Source of the DNA: Planctomycetaceae bacterium
Lineage (GTDB): Bacteria > Planctomycetota > Planctomycetia > Pirellulales > Pirellulaceae
NCBI GenBank assembly: GCA_007127095.1
Contig: SKZY01000021.1
Location: 1 to 38,544 of the forward strand
Direction of reading: 5' to 3'
DNA length: 38,544 nucleotides
Shown: piece by piece, positions 21,679-30,223 of the stretch
Numbering within the stretch: the first letter of the stretch is position 1
Layout of the letters: each line of letters begins with the position of its first letter
Notes under the pieces: generated by a model
The model's input: the letters and a program-made list of their open reading frames with translations, nothing else
Database searches by the model: none
What the model was told of the DNA's origin: nothing
Translations under genes and position numbers: made by a program

Positions 21679-22731
21679 TTACTTGCTGCGGATCAGCAAT
21701 CGGTCGTCGATCCCGGCCAGCCGACGGATCGATGCGGTGTCGTTCAGGAACCGCGTGGCATCGCCCGCATAGCCGGCGGTCGGACGCAGCGTTGGCGATT
21801 GCCGACCGAGGCGAGTATCGAACCTGGCTGTGAGCCGCCGGAAGTAGGCGTTGAACATCGACATCAGCCGTTCTCGGGTCGCTTTCGCGATGATCGATGA
21901 CATCGCCACCGGAGCGTAGCTGTCACCGCCAACGGTAAATGACCAATCAATCGAATCGTCACCGCTGGCCGCTACCGGCGTCAGCTGATAACGACTCAGA
22001 CGGCTGGTTTCGGACACTACGGCGAGCACGTGATCGGGGCAATGGTGCTGCAGAAGCCCGCCGTAATGAGCCCGTCCCCCATGTCGATCGCTGCAGATGC
22101 GAATGGTCCCACCGGAGACCTCCCGGTGACACTCTGCCAGCCTGAGTGCTAATTCACAGGTCGTACCGCTCAACAAGTCGGCCTTGTTGCCATCGCAGCG
22201 AAGCCGTTCATTGAAACGGGCGGCATCGATCACCCGGGCCGCGATCCCGACCAGTACGACTTCACCACCGGACCAATGCTGTACCAAAGTATCCAAATCG
22301 GCCGTCGACCAGGGCAGTTCGTGAGATTCCACCGAGCCGTCGCCGCGGGCCTTTCGCTGCCGATCGCTCTGGTCGCCCGACAGCAGCGCGAACCAGGGCT
22401 GGCGGGGCAGTTCGGCCAGATCATCGGGAGCGATTCGGCCGAGCCATTGCCGATAAGCCGTCATCGGCGACGGGTAATCGACCCACCGCGCGGCGGCGGC
22501 GGTGATCAAGTCGAGCGGCCCCCAGATCGCATCGCCCTGAGCATGCGGCCGCGGTTGGCGAAACAGACGCTTCGAGTCGTCGACCCGGATCGGGCCTCTG
22601 CCGGGAATCTCGATCGACTCTCCCAACCGATCGCTGCCGGAATCGTCGATCCGCCAGGCGGTCGCGACGACCACCAACGGCCCCAGCCGCGGCCCATAAC
22701 CGGCTTCATCGGTCGCGATCAGCAGCGTCAT
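21679..22731 (-). CDS. Divergent RNase HII-like nuclease
   Basis: This 350-residue protein keeps the RNase HII order of motifs: DEAGYGPRLGPLVV (Asp8, Glu9), DDSK (51-54), CSDRHGGR (third acidic residue) and SSIIAKATRER near the end. RNase HII cuts at ribonucleotides embedded in DNA or in RNA-DNA hybrids, using two metal ions. Two oddities stand out. The usual Gly-Arg-Gly motif that reads the ribose 2'-OH is Gly-Tyr-Gly here, and the protein is about 150 residues longer than typical bacterial RNase HII, with insertions between the DSK and central acidic motifs. Similar proteins occur in other planctomycetes as far as I recall. Its ATG overlaps the stop of the upstream small gene (ATGA), so the two are probably coupled. 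Confidence 0.75.
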   Translation of the reverse strand: MTLLIATDEAGYGPRLGPLVVVATAWRIDDSGSDRLGESIEIPGRGPIRVDDSKRLFRQPRPHAQGDAIWGPLDLITAAAARWVDYPSPMTAYRQWLGRIAPDDLAELPRQPWFALLSGDQSDRQRKARGDGSVESHELPWSTADLDTLVQHWSGGEVVLVGIAARVIDAARFNERLRCDGNKADLLSGTTCELALRLAECHREVSGGTIRICSDRHGGRAHYGGLLQHHCPDHVLAVVSETSRLSRYQLTPVAASGDDSIDWSFTVGGDSYAPVAMSSIIAKATRERLMSMFNAYFRRLTARFDTRLGRQSPTLRPTAGYAGDATRFLNDTASIRRLAGIDDRLLIRSK

Positions 22732-22943
22732 TCGCTCATTTCCGAGTTGTCGCCCGGTCGGCCTTCCGAGGACGGTGACGATTTTTCGAGGGCGTGAAGC
22801 GTCATATCGGCACCGCGGTAAAGCTGATTGAACGATTCGATGAATCGCTCACGGTCCTTCTCGGGCAACCGGATCGGCCCGGTGATCGCGCCGTGGCGGA
22901 GCAGCACCGCTTCACAGCGACTCGGCTTGGTCGGACTACTCAA
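22728..22943 (-). CDS. Small conserved-type protein, function unknown
   Basis: This 71-residue frame begins with TTG, with GGGGAA about 7 bases upstream acting as ribosome site, and overlaps the RNase HII-like start by 4 bases. It has no membrane segment, signal or recognisable motif. The first 50 residues look globular (for example EAVLLRHGAITGPIRLPEKD) and the end is charged and Ser-rich. The tight coupling to the RNase HII-like gene and the short gap to the dehydrogenase upstream support a real gene in a three-gene operon. No function can be assigned. Confidence 0.6.
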   Translation of the reverse strand: MSSPTKPSRCEAVLLRHGAITGPIRLPEKDRERFIESFNQLYRGADMTLHALEKSSPSSEGRPGDNSEMSE

Positions 22944-22977
22944 CGCAGTTCCCCGGTTGGCGACAAAATGAGAAATA

Positions 22978-23967
22978 TCATCGAGTTGTCGGTTTCCAGA
23001 CGACCGACGGATGGGGGAAGCCGAGTCGTTTGTCGACGACGTTCCAAGGTGTCAAACCACGTTGGAAGCGGGACAGGTTTTCGCAAACCAGGTCGGTGGT
23101 GTCGGTGACGCGGCGAGCCGATTGAGCGCCGACATGCGGGGTAATCAAAACGTTGATACGGTCCCAAAGCGAACTATCGGGCGACAACGGTTCGACCTCG
23201 GTGACATCCAGCCCGGCACCGGCGAGGTGCCCGCTGTCCAACGCGGCGACCAGTGCCCGTTCGACCACGACCGCGCCGCGGGCGACGTTGATCAAGTAGC
23301 TGCTCGGTTTCATCCTCGCGATCATCGCCTCATCGAATAATCCCAGAGTGGCCGCGTTCAGCGGCAACGTCAGGATCACGATATCGCACTCCGGCAACAA
23401 CTCCGCCAGTCCGTCGGGCGGCAACAGTCGTTCGACTTCATCGGGACAGGTTTCCGGGAAATGGTCGGTGGCTACCATCCGGACGTCCCAGGGGGCCAAC
23501 ATCCGTGCGATGAATCGGCCGTTCCCGCCCAGGCCCACGATCCCGACCGTCTTGCCACGCAGGTCGTCGGTCGGCTGGCGGGTGAAGTCGCGATCGCCTG
23601 TCGCGTGAACGAATCGTCGGATCCGCCGCAGCAAACCGAACAGGAGTGCGAATGTCTGCTCGGCGACCTGCGGCGCGAACAAGCCCGAAGCGCTGCTGAC
23701 CACGATCTCCGAATCGATCACGCCGGGGACCAAGCAGTGATCCAGCCCGGCGGCCGAAGACTGAATCCAGCGCAATCGTCCGGCGGCCAGCACGCGGTCC
23801 CAATCGACCGGAACCTTGGCATGACCGATGAAAATGTCCGCGGTTGGCAAATACTCGTCGATTCGTTCCTGACCCGCGTTGATAACTTCATAATCGCCCG
23901 CGGCCGCGGCGATTCGAGCGACGCAAGCGTCGGTGACGGGATAGCAGAGAACGACTCGGGATGACAT
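22978..23967 (-). CDS. D-isomer-specific 2-hydroxyacid dehydrogenase
   Basis: This 329-residue NAD(P)-dependent oxidoreductase interconverts 2-hydroxy and 2-keto acids in the cytoplasm. The N-terminal part is the substrate half, with SSAAGLDHC near 70-78. The Rossmann motif GLGGNG is at 145-150, followed by Asp168 (ATDHFP), which favours NAD. The catalytic triad is clear: Arg230 in NVARG, Glu259 in EVEPL and His278 in TPHVG. Length and motif order match the glyoxylate/hydroxypyruvate reductase and phosphoglycerate dehydrogenase-like group, and no ACT domain is present. The ATG at 23967 begins the first beta strand (SRVVLCYP). An in-frame start 51 bases upstream adds a non-conserved segment. 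No ribosome site is obvious at either start. It leads the operon with the small gene and the RNase HII-like gene. Confidence 0.9.
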   Translation of the reverse strand: MSSRVVLCYPVTDACVARIAAAAGDYEVINAGQERIDEYLPTADIFIGHAKVPVDWDRVLAAGRLRWIQSSAAGLDHCLVPGVIDSEIVVSSASGLFAPQVAEQTFALLFGLLRRIRRFVHATGDRDFTRQPTDDLRGKTVGIVGLGGNGRFIARMLAPWDVRMVATDHFPETCPDEVERLLPPDGLAELLPECDIVILTLPLNAATLGLFDEAMIARMKPSSYLINVARGAVVVERALVAALDSGHLAGAGLDVTEVEPLSPDSSLWDRINVLITPHVGAQSARRVTDTTDLVCENLSRFQRGLTPWNVVDKRLGFPHPSVVWKPTTR

Positions 23968-24034
23968 GACGCGGCGGGTGCGAAACGGGGTTGGGATCGA
24001 GCGGCAGAAAGGGGCCACCCGGGCTTAGCGGCGA

Positions 24035-24068
24035 TTCGGCAAAATTCTCGGTTTTGAAGAATGCCGAA
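24035..24068. repeat. Inverted repeat between dehydrogenase and YihY genes
   Basis: ttcggca (24035-24041) and tgccgaa (24062-24068) pair perfectly, with partial pairing inside (attc with gaa). It lies upstream of the dehydrogenase, in the gap after the YihY gene. It may be a dispersed palindrome or a leader hairpin. I see nothing else in 23968-24211. Confidence 0.35.
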
Positions 24069-24211
24069 CCAAGACACAGAACTTTACCAGCAGATCCGCG
24101 GGCTGTCGTTGCCCCGACCGCACCGACGCTGAGCGTCACGATCTGGGGCTACCAGGCACGTCGAACCAAGGAGAGCAGTCCGTATCGGTGACTGGGTCGA
24201 TTGTCGGGCGA

Positions 24212-25150
24212 TCACCCGGGAGGCGGAGCGTCCGGGTCTCGCTCTTGGCGGACGATGTGATAGGCGCGAACCGCTCCATCCGACGGTTGGATTCGCTGGC
24301 CATAGCGACGAGCCCAAACATGAGTGAACTCGGCGCCCACCAGCATGATCAAAGACGAATAGTAAACCCAGATCAAGACCAACGCCAAAGACCCGGCGGC
24401 GCCGTAGGGCCCACCGACCTCCACCTTGCCAAAGTAGAGACTCAGTACGACCTGGCCGAATAAAAACAGCAAAGCTGTCACCGCCGCACCGATCGCGACA
24501 TCCTTCCAGGTGATATCGGCATCGGGCAAAACTTTATAGATAGATCCGAACAGCAGCGTGAAAATTAGCCAACTGACTACAAAGTTGGTCCCCCAGAGTA
24601 CCGGGCGTTGGGAGCCTGCGGGCAGGAACTTGGTGACCTCGTCGCCGAGGACCGAAATCACACTGGCCAATACCACCGACAGCAATAACAGGAACGCGAC
24701 GACCAGTATCAAGATCAGTGAGAATGCTCGTTTGGAAAGGAACGTCTGCACCCCACCGCGCCGGGGATCGGGCTGGACTTCCCAAACACGGTTCAATGCC
24801 GTTTGCAATTGAGCCACCACACCCGTAGCGGTGAACAGCAACACCGCCAAACCGATCATGCTGGCGGCCAGCCCTGTGCCACCCTCCTGTGTCCGCGAGG
24901 CGATGCTGTCGATCTGTTCCCTGTCCATCACTCCTTGCATCTGCGATTCGAGCGCTCGCTCGATTTGTTGACGCTCAAAGACGGAGCTGCCGATCGCGAT
25001 CAAGATCACTAACAAAGGAGGTAACGCGAAAATGGTGTAAAACGCCAGGGCTGCGCCCATTGTTAAACAGTCATCTTCAAAGAACTGCGTCACCGTTTTC
25101 TTAAACAAATGGAGCACGCCGTGCTTGCCGCTTTGATCGTCTGAAGCCAT
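24212..25150 (-). CDS. YihY/RNase BN-family inner membrane protein
   Basis: This 312-residue integral membrane protein has about six helices. It shows the family features DDCLTMGAALAFYTIFALPPLL (amphipathic start and first helix, about 22-48), a conserved TALNRVWEV segment near 120, and GGPYGAAGSLALVLIWVYYSS in the fifth and sixth helices. The family was once called RNase BN, but it has no known nuclease activity and its function is unclear. The C-terminus is a short charged cytoplasmic tail. The ATG at 25150 has GGAG 8 bases upstream. An in-frame start 96 bases upstream adds residues without family features. It appears to be a single-gene unit. Confidence 0.88.
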   Translation of the reverse strand: MASDDQSGKHGVLHLFKKTVTQFFEDDCLTMGAALAFYTIFALPPLLVILIAIGSSVFERQQIERALESQMQGVMDREQIDSIASRTQEGGTGLAASMIGLAVLLFTATGVVAQLQTALNRVWEVQPDPRRGGVQTFLSKRAFSLILILVVAFLLLLSVVLASVISVLGDEVTKFLPAGSQRPVLWGTNFVVSWLIFTLLFGSIYKVLPDADITWKDVAIGAAVTALLFLFGQVVLSLYFGKVEVGGPYGAAGSLALVLIWVYYSSLIMLVGAEFTHVWARRYGQRIQPSDGAVRAYHIVRQERDPDAPPPG

Positions 25151-25394
25151 CAGCTTCGCTCCACAGGCAGTCGAATGAGAAACTCGGTTCGGGAAACGCA
25201 GGGCAGTCCAAGTTTTAAGCTTACGCTCATTTCTCGGCTTGTCCATCGTTTCGTCGCCGTCGACAACAGTGCGAGGACAAATGCTGCCGGGTGCGACTCT
25301 TCGAGGGAACGACTAACGGTGGATCGCCCTCAAGCACGATGCGTACGGTGAATTGCTCAATCGACACCGCTGCTAAATATTTTGTGGAAACAAC

Positions 25395-25474
25395 GTGTCA
25401 GCCACCTGTTGCGAGGATTCGCCCTTGGGGTGCTGTGCACAAAAGGTTCCAGAGACTTATTTTTCGCTCGATCC
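25395..25474. repeat. REP-like palindromic element, copy B
   Basis: The element runs from gtgtcagccacctgttgcga through ggttccagagact (25445-25457) to cgctcgatcc (25465-25474), and matches copy A at 18899-19000. Its right end abuts the stop codon of the 1384-residue gene, so it would lie at the 3' end of that transcript and could act as a stabilising or terminating structure. The adjoining 25151-25394 stretch, upstream of the YihY gene, shows no gene or convincing promoter. Confidence 0.65.
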
Positions 25475-28400
25475 TTAACCCATGTAGGGCAACCGACGGC
25501 CTTGGCGTCGGGCGGCGTTGAGTTGGGCTCGCAACTCGTCGCGGTCGAGTGGCCGGATCGGCATCGTGACTAGCGACATCACATCGATCTCGTTCCCACC
25601 TTCGCGTTTCGCGACCATCTCGATCTCTTCTTCGAGCGCCGCCAACCAGGCCGGCATATCGAGTCCGACACCGGTCGGGTGTTGGGTCAACAGATCGGCT
25701 TCGCGTTCCAATAGATCGAAAGCGACACTGGCGCGATTCGCCTCGGCGTCGCGGGCGGCCGGTTCGACCAAGGCTCGCATCCGATCGATCGTCATCGGTT
25801 GGACGAAACGTTCGAGAATCCGATCGGCGACCGTCGGCATCCGCATCGCGTACTCGCGTTGCAGCCCACGCAGCTTGGTGACGTAGATGTCGGCCTTCGA
25901 CCCGATCCGTTCGGAGAGACTTCTTCGCCAGATCATCGCGGCGTTGTCGAAACGGCTACGGACCAAGATTTCATGGGCCCAGAAGACCGGTTTGAGGTTC
26001 CATGCGACACGGTCGTAGCGGACTCGGAGTCGCAAGAAGTCGTGGAACATGTAGATCAGGTCGCCGCGATCGCTTTGCGTTGTCGTGCTGTTGTAATCGA
26101 GGAACTCGGCGTGGTGTTCGAGGATCGATTCGAAGACCAGAGCGAGCCAGCGTTCGGCTTCGCGGCGGTTCACATCGCCGCTCTCGAGGTCTTCGAACAG
26201 TGCGGTCCGCTTGATCTCTTCGTTGGAAGCCAGCACCGTGTCGATCCAAGTCCCCACGCCCTGGTGCAGGATCGCTCGAATGTTGGAAAGTTTGAGAAAT
26301 GCCTGGGTGAACAGCGGGTCGCCGTATTGTCGGACGAAGGCGACCAATTGTTCCCAATTCCCCTCATCGGCGACGGCTTCGAGTGATGACAGCCGGAGAG
26401 TCTGGCTGTGGGCGAGCCAGCTCGAAAGCATCGTTTCGGTGACCGATTCGAGCAGCGAGATCAGGTCTTGGGTGCGGTTGTCGTCAGTCGTGGCGGACCA
26501 GGATCGGACGGACGCGACCAACGAGGTAACCAATGAGCGAAAGCCGATCCGGAACAGCCCGTCGAACTCGGTCACCGCACCGGAGCCGATCGGGTGATTC
26601 TGTTCCATCAGCCGCGCCGATTCGACCAACCGACAGGCTTCGACGTAGAGACCGCGACGCGGCATCCGGTGCAGCAGGTGGTGCAGCATCCGCTGCCGTA
26701 GCCGGGCGGCAAAAATCTTGACCGGGTCGCCGCCACGGGACAGCGGGATGTAGAGCAGATTGGCGTACTTTAGCGGCCCGAGCAGGGCGGGGAATTGACG
26801 GCGGGCCTCGTCGTGATCGTCGCCGACCAACGCGGCGAACATCCGTACCGCGACGGCGTCATCGGTACCCATCGCCAGCAGCGATTCGTCGACTTGGCCG
26901 GTCAGCGTGGGGTGTCGTTGTTGGTGGGCGATCAGGACCCCGGTGATCACGCGCCTGGCATCGGAAACGTCGACGGTCGTCCCGATCAATCGTTCCAGCA
27001 ATGAATCGCGGACCATCCTGCGACGGTCGTAGCTCCGCATCGAATCGTTGTCCGAGCCTTGGGGGACGACGCGGTAGCGACGGACGGCGTCGAGTAATTC
27101 GAGCAGTCCTTGTCGGTTTTCCGCTGCTCGGGCGGCCCAGCCGCTGAAGGCCGACAATCGTTCGCCGAGCTGTTCAGGCGGCAGCGATTGATCCGGCGAC
27201 GCTTCGTTTCCTGCCTTCTCAATCGCCCCGGTGGCGAACCCGATGTCGGCCGCGATGACCCACATTTTCGCCAATGCACTGAGAAAGGCGAGATGTTCGA
27301 CGAGCCGTTTCGATTCGGCTTCGAGGTCGTCTTGGTCTTCCTCGGCACGAGAGCCTTGGCCCCCGAAAACCGCACCTTCATTCCCGTCGTCGGTGGAGTC
27401 TTGGTAGGTGACGTCTTCGTAGGCGGCGTCATAGAGCCGTTGTTCCGGATCGTCGCCTTCGCCCACATTCTCGACGAGATCGGCGTCGGACGATTCGTCC
27501 AGGCCACCATCGAGCAGCGCATCCCAGTCACGCGGTTTGGACTTCGTTTTACCGAGCGCGAACGTCGGAGCCGACCAGTACGATTCGGCATTCGCTTCGA
27601 GAAAATCGAGAAATTTTCGTGCCAGTGACCAAGCATCTCGCTCGGTTGGGACAGCGTTGGCGAGCGTTTCGTCAGCCTGCTGAAAGGCATCGAAGTCGTC
27701 CGATTTGATCCCGGCGGCCATCCGCAGCCGGACCAGCCAGCGGACGGCGAGCAGCGGCAACGAACTGCCACCGAGTCGCAGTCCGATCCGGGGGGCGTTC
27801 TCCAACCAGTGAATCAACAGCGCCATCGAAGCGATGAAGTCGCGACGATCGAGCAGCGCGCCGATCACCAACGCGTAGGCCCGTGGCGAATCGAACAGGT
27901 CGGCGTGGGGTGCCCAAAAGCCGATGTCACCGGCAGCCGCACCGCCACGATGCCAAAGCCGCAACGCCCTGGCGACCAGCTTCGCCGATTCGTACGACTC
28001 GGCGGGGTCGACCGCTTCGACCGCATCGACCGTATGGGCGGCGAAGCGGCCCCACCACTTAGCCGCCCGGTCGAATTGGTGGTCGATTCGTGAGTAGATC
28101 ACTTCATCGTCGCGGGCCGCGGCTTCGCTCCAGACCCGCGCCATGTAGCCGAAATGTTGTTCGACCAATTGCACCAGGTCGTCCACGCGGTGGTCGTGGA
28201 TGCCGTGTTCGGGGCCGGGAAACAGGTTGAAGTTGCCGCCGAAGTAGAGGATGCACCAAGGGTCGATGCAGGCGCCGCAATCGATCGCGCGGAGCAACAG
28301 ATTGAAGACCTGTTCGGGGACGACCGAAGCCGCTTCGAGGTCGCCGGCACGGAGGCTCCGCAGTCCACCCGACATCAGGCAATCGATCCGACACATCAGC

Positions 28401-29629
28401 CGTGCGGAGGTGACCGGGACCGAATCGGCTTGCTTTTGTGCCGAATCGGGGTAGCCCATGCGGGCGTAGATCCGGGCTAACTGAACGTGTTGCAGCTGTT
28501 TGGCGCGCAGCTGGGCAAGTTTGGTGTTGAGGTACTGCCGGGCGGCGCCGAACGGTTGACGCCGCAAACGCATTTCTTCGCGAAGCCGCTGGCGATGCCG
28601 CGGTGGCAGCCGCTCGATCCGGTCGTGATAGAACTCGTCGCGGTAAGTTGCGATCGGGTCCATCAACGACTTCAGCGTCACGTCGCTCGAATAGGCCGAC
28701 GGCCCCCAACCGCTGATCCCACTGCCCATCAGGATCGTGCCGGCGAGCACGGCAGCCGCTTCCTCACGAAGCTCTTCAGCGACCGTCTCGGGACCCGCTT
28801 CCTCGCTGACCCGTTTGAGCAGTGAATCGAGCGTTACCTGGCGGATCACGAAGCGATCGTAGTAGCCATCGGCATCGATGTGATCGGGATCCCACTGGCC
28901 GAAGATGTAGTTGGCGCGGCGGTGGACCGGGTGATCGAAATCGTAGGCTCTTGGGTCGAAGGCCAACTCCTTGAGCCGATCGGGATCGAAGGCAGCAGCC
29001 CTCAGGATCGCCGGATCGGTGCTGCGGAGCGCCTCGATCGCCCGGCTGAGGATGTCGTGGTACGGTCCATCGGTGACCCCCGCTCCGACAATGTATAGCG
29101 GCACAGGACGAACGTACTCGCCCGGGTAGGGAGTACCGGGAGCTTTATCGAGCAGTGGGATCGGGCGATAGCCGACATAATCGTCGAGCCGTCCCAAGGC
29201 ATCATCGATCAAGCTCCGATCGGATTCCGGTTGGTCGACCAATACCTCCAAAACCCGTTCGGCGACGCGGCCGATGAAGAAACCGGTAAAGATTTCTTCC
29301 GGGTTTTGGTGAAACAGCAGGTCCTTGTGGCGATCGAGGTAGGCCGGCAAGGCGTCACTGAAGATCAACCGGATCAATCGGAAAGCCTGATCGAAATGGC
29401 CGGGTCGGTCGGATGATTCAGCCAACTCGGCGACGGTCTCCTCCAGCCACTGACGGATGATCAGCCAAGCCGGGGGACCGGCGAGCGGTTTACCCTCGGA
29501 CGCGACGGCGAACAACCGATCCCAAGCGGCGAGCGTCGCGGGGTTCGACGTACCGCTGGAGAAATTCAGATAACTGACGACCTGATGCAGTGCGTCGCGA
29601 AGCGATGACGATGGCGACGAGGCAGACAT
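25475..29629 (-). CDS. Very large protein of unknown family (1384 residues)
   Basis: I do not recognise this protein. It appears soluble: there is no signal peptide or clear membrane segment. The sequence looks almost entirely alpha-helical, with many amphipathic Leu/Ala/Arg stretches, as in helical-repeat scaffolds. A strongly acidic segment lies near residues 700-775 (DESSDADLVENVGEGDD and further D/E runs), separating two helical halves. A Cys cluster occurs near 435 (DCGACIDPWCILYFGGNFN). The Gly-rich opening of the first conserved part (VPLYIVGAGVTDGPYHDIL) and the PHVHRR-like and FDPRAYDFDHP segments look conserved in style. The start is the ATG at 29629; a TTG directly before it is also in frame. 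The first-position neighbour is the histone-like gene, 53 bases upstream on the same strand. It could be a large planctomycete-specific structural or scaffolding protein. Confidence 0.8.
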   Translation of the reverse strand: MSASSPSSSLRDALHQVVSYLNFSSGTSNPATLAAWDRLFAVASEGKPLAGPPAWLIIRQWLEETVAELAESSDRPGHFDQAFRLIRLIFSDALPAYLDRHKDLLFHQNPEEIFTGFFIGRVAERVLEVLVDQPESDRSLIDDALGRLDDYVGYRPIPLLDKAPGTPYPGEYVRPVPLYIVGAGVTDGPYHDILSRAIEALRSTDPAILRAAAFDPDRLKELAFDPRAYDFDHPVHRRANYIFGQWDPDHIDADGYYDRFVIRQVTLDSLLKRVSEEAGPETVAEELREEAAAVLAGTILMGSGISGWGPSAYSSDVTLKSLMDPIATYRDEFYHDRIERLPPRHRQRLREEMRLRRQPFGAARQYLNTKLAQLRAKQLQHVQLARIYARMGYPDSAQKQADSVPVTSARLMCRIDCLMSGGLRSLRAGDLEAASVVPEQVFNLLLRAIDCGACIDPWCILYFGGNFNLFPGPEHGIHDHRVDDLVQLVEQHFGYMARVWSEAAARDDEVIYSRIDHQFDRAAKWWGRFAAHTVDAVEAVDPAESYESAKLVARALRLWHRGGAAAGDIGFWAPHADLFDSPRAYALVIGALLDRRDFIASMALLIHWLENAPRIGLRLGGSSLPLLAVRWLVRLRMAAGIKSDDFDAFQQADETLANAVPTERDAWSLARKFLDFLEANAESYWSAPTFALGKTKSKPRDWDALLDGGLDESSDADLVENVGEGDDPEQRLYDAAYEDVTYQDSTDDGNEGAVFGGQGSRAEEDQDDLEAESKRLVEHLAFLSALAKMWVIAADIGFATGAIEKAGNEASPDQSLPPEQLGERLSAFSGWAARAAENRQGLLELLDAVRRYRVVPQGSDNDSMRSYDRRRMVRDSLLERLIGTTVDVSDARRVITGVLIAHQQRHPTLTGQVDESLLAMGTDDAVAVRMFAALVGDDHDEARRQFPALLGPLKYANLLYIPLSRGGDPVKIFAARLRQRMLHHLLHRMPRRGLYVEACRLVESARLMEQNHPIGSGAVTEFDGLFRIGFRSLVTSLVASVRSWSATTDDNRTQDLISLLESVTETMLSSWLAHSQTLRLSSLEAVADEGNWEQLVAFVRQYGDPLFTQAFLKLSNIRAILHQGVGTWIDTVLASNEEIKRTALFEDLESGDVNRREAERWLALVFESILEHHAEFLDYNSTTTQSDRGDLIYMFHDFLRLRVRYDRVAWNLKPVFWAHEILVRSRFDNAAMIWRRSLSERIGSKADIYVTKLRGLQREYAMRMPTVADRILERFVQPMTIDRMRALVEPAARDAEANRASVAFDLLEREADLLTQHPTGVGLDMPAWLAALEEEIEMVAKREGGNEIDVMSLVTMPIRPLDRDELRAQLNAARRQGRRLPYMG

Positions 29630-29681
29630 CAAAGGCGATCGAAAGGGGGAGAGCGCAGGCCGGACGGTCGACGCGGGCGGA

Positions 29682-30068
29682 CTATTTCTTGGCCTTTTTC
29701 TTCGCGGCTTTCTTTGCCGGCGCGGCCGACTTCGAGGCCGTCTTGGCTTTGCCCTTCACCGCAGCCGGGGCTGGCGTTTTCTTAGCAGCCTTTTTGGTCA
29801 CCGGTTTGGCGGCAGCCGACTTCGCCGACACCTTCGTCGCCGACTTGACGGATGTTTTGGCGGCAGCCTTCTTGACGGACGTCTTCTTGGTCGCGGCTTT
29901 CGTTGCGGTCTGGCCCGACTTCGCACCCTTAGCCGATTTGCTACCCTTAGCCGATTTGGTGCCCTTCGCGGGTGTCGATTTGGTCGCTTTAGAGGCTTGA
30001 TCACCGCCGAACACGGCGGACCAGCCATCGGAATACGCTGCGTTGGGGCCAACTCTGAGAATCGTCAT
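29682..30068 (-). CDS. Lysine/alanine-rich histone H1-like protein
   Basis: This 128-residue protein has a short non-basic head (MTILRVGPNAAYSDGWSAVF, residues 1-20) and a tail of about 104 residues in which roughly a third are Lys and the rest mainly Ala, Ser and Thr. The tail holds repeats such as KSAKG and KKAAAKT and ends in AKKAAKKKAKK. It resembles bacterial histone H1-like proteins (Hc1, AlgP, and the lysine-rich tails of mycobacterial HU), so binding to DNA or RNA through the tail is likely. The head looks like a short conserved motif seen, from memory, in small planctomycete proteins, and it sets this apart from simple low-complexity sequence. A run of six C lies 23 bases before the ATG. 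No Shine-Dalgarno sequence is visible. Confidence 0.8.
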   Translation of the reverse strand: MTILRVGPNAAYSDGWSAVFGGDQASKATKSTPAKGTKSAKGSKSAKGAKSGQTATKAATKKTSVKKAAAKTSVKSATKVSAKSAAAKPVTKKAAKKTPAPAAVKGKAKTASKSAAPAKKAAKKKAKK

Positions 30069-30223
30069 ATCAATTCAATCGATCGAAAAAAGGGGGGAGA
30101 AAGCTTTACTCGGCAGCGGCGATCATCGCCACAAAAACCGAGACGGTCGACATATCAGCCGACCGATTCCGCGAAAGGGGTTCAGCGACATGACCAGCGG
30201 ATGGTCGTAGGACCTCGCCGCGA

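Noticed and set aside
29590-30000. Plus-strand frame that looks like a hydrophobic membrane protein
   Set aside because: It is the antisense of the lysine-rich codons (AAG read as CTT), which gives artificial Phe/Leu runs. The minus-strand protein has the organised head and tail.
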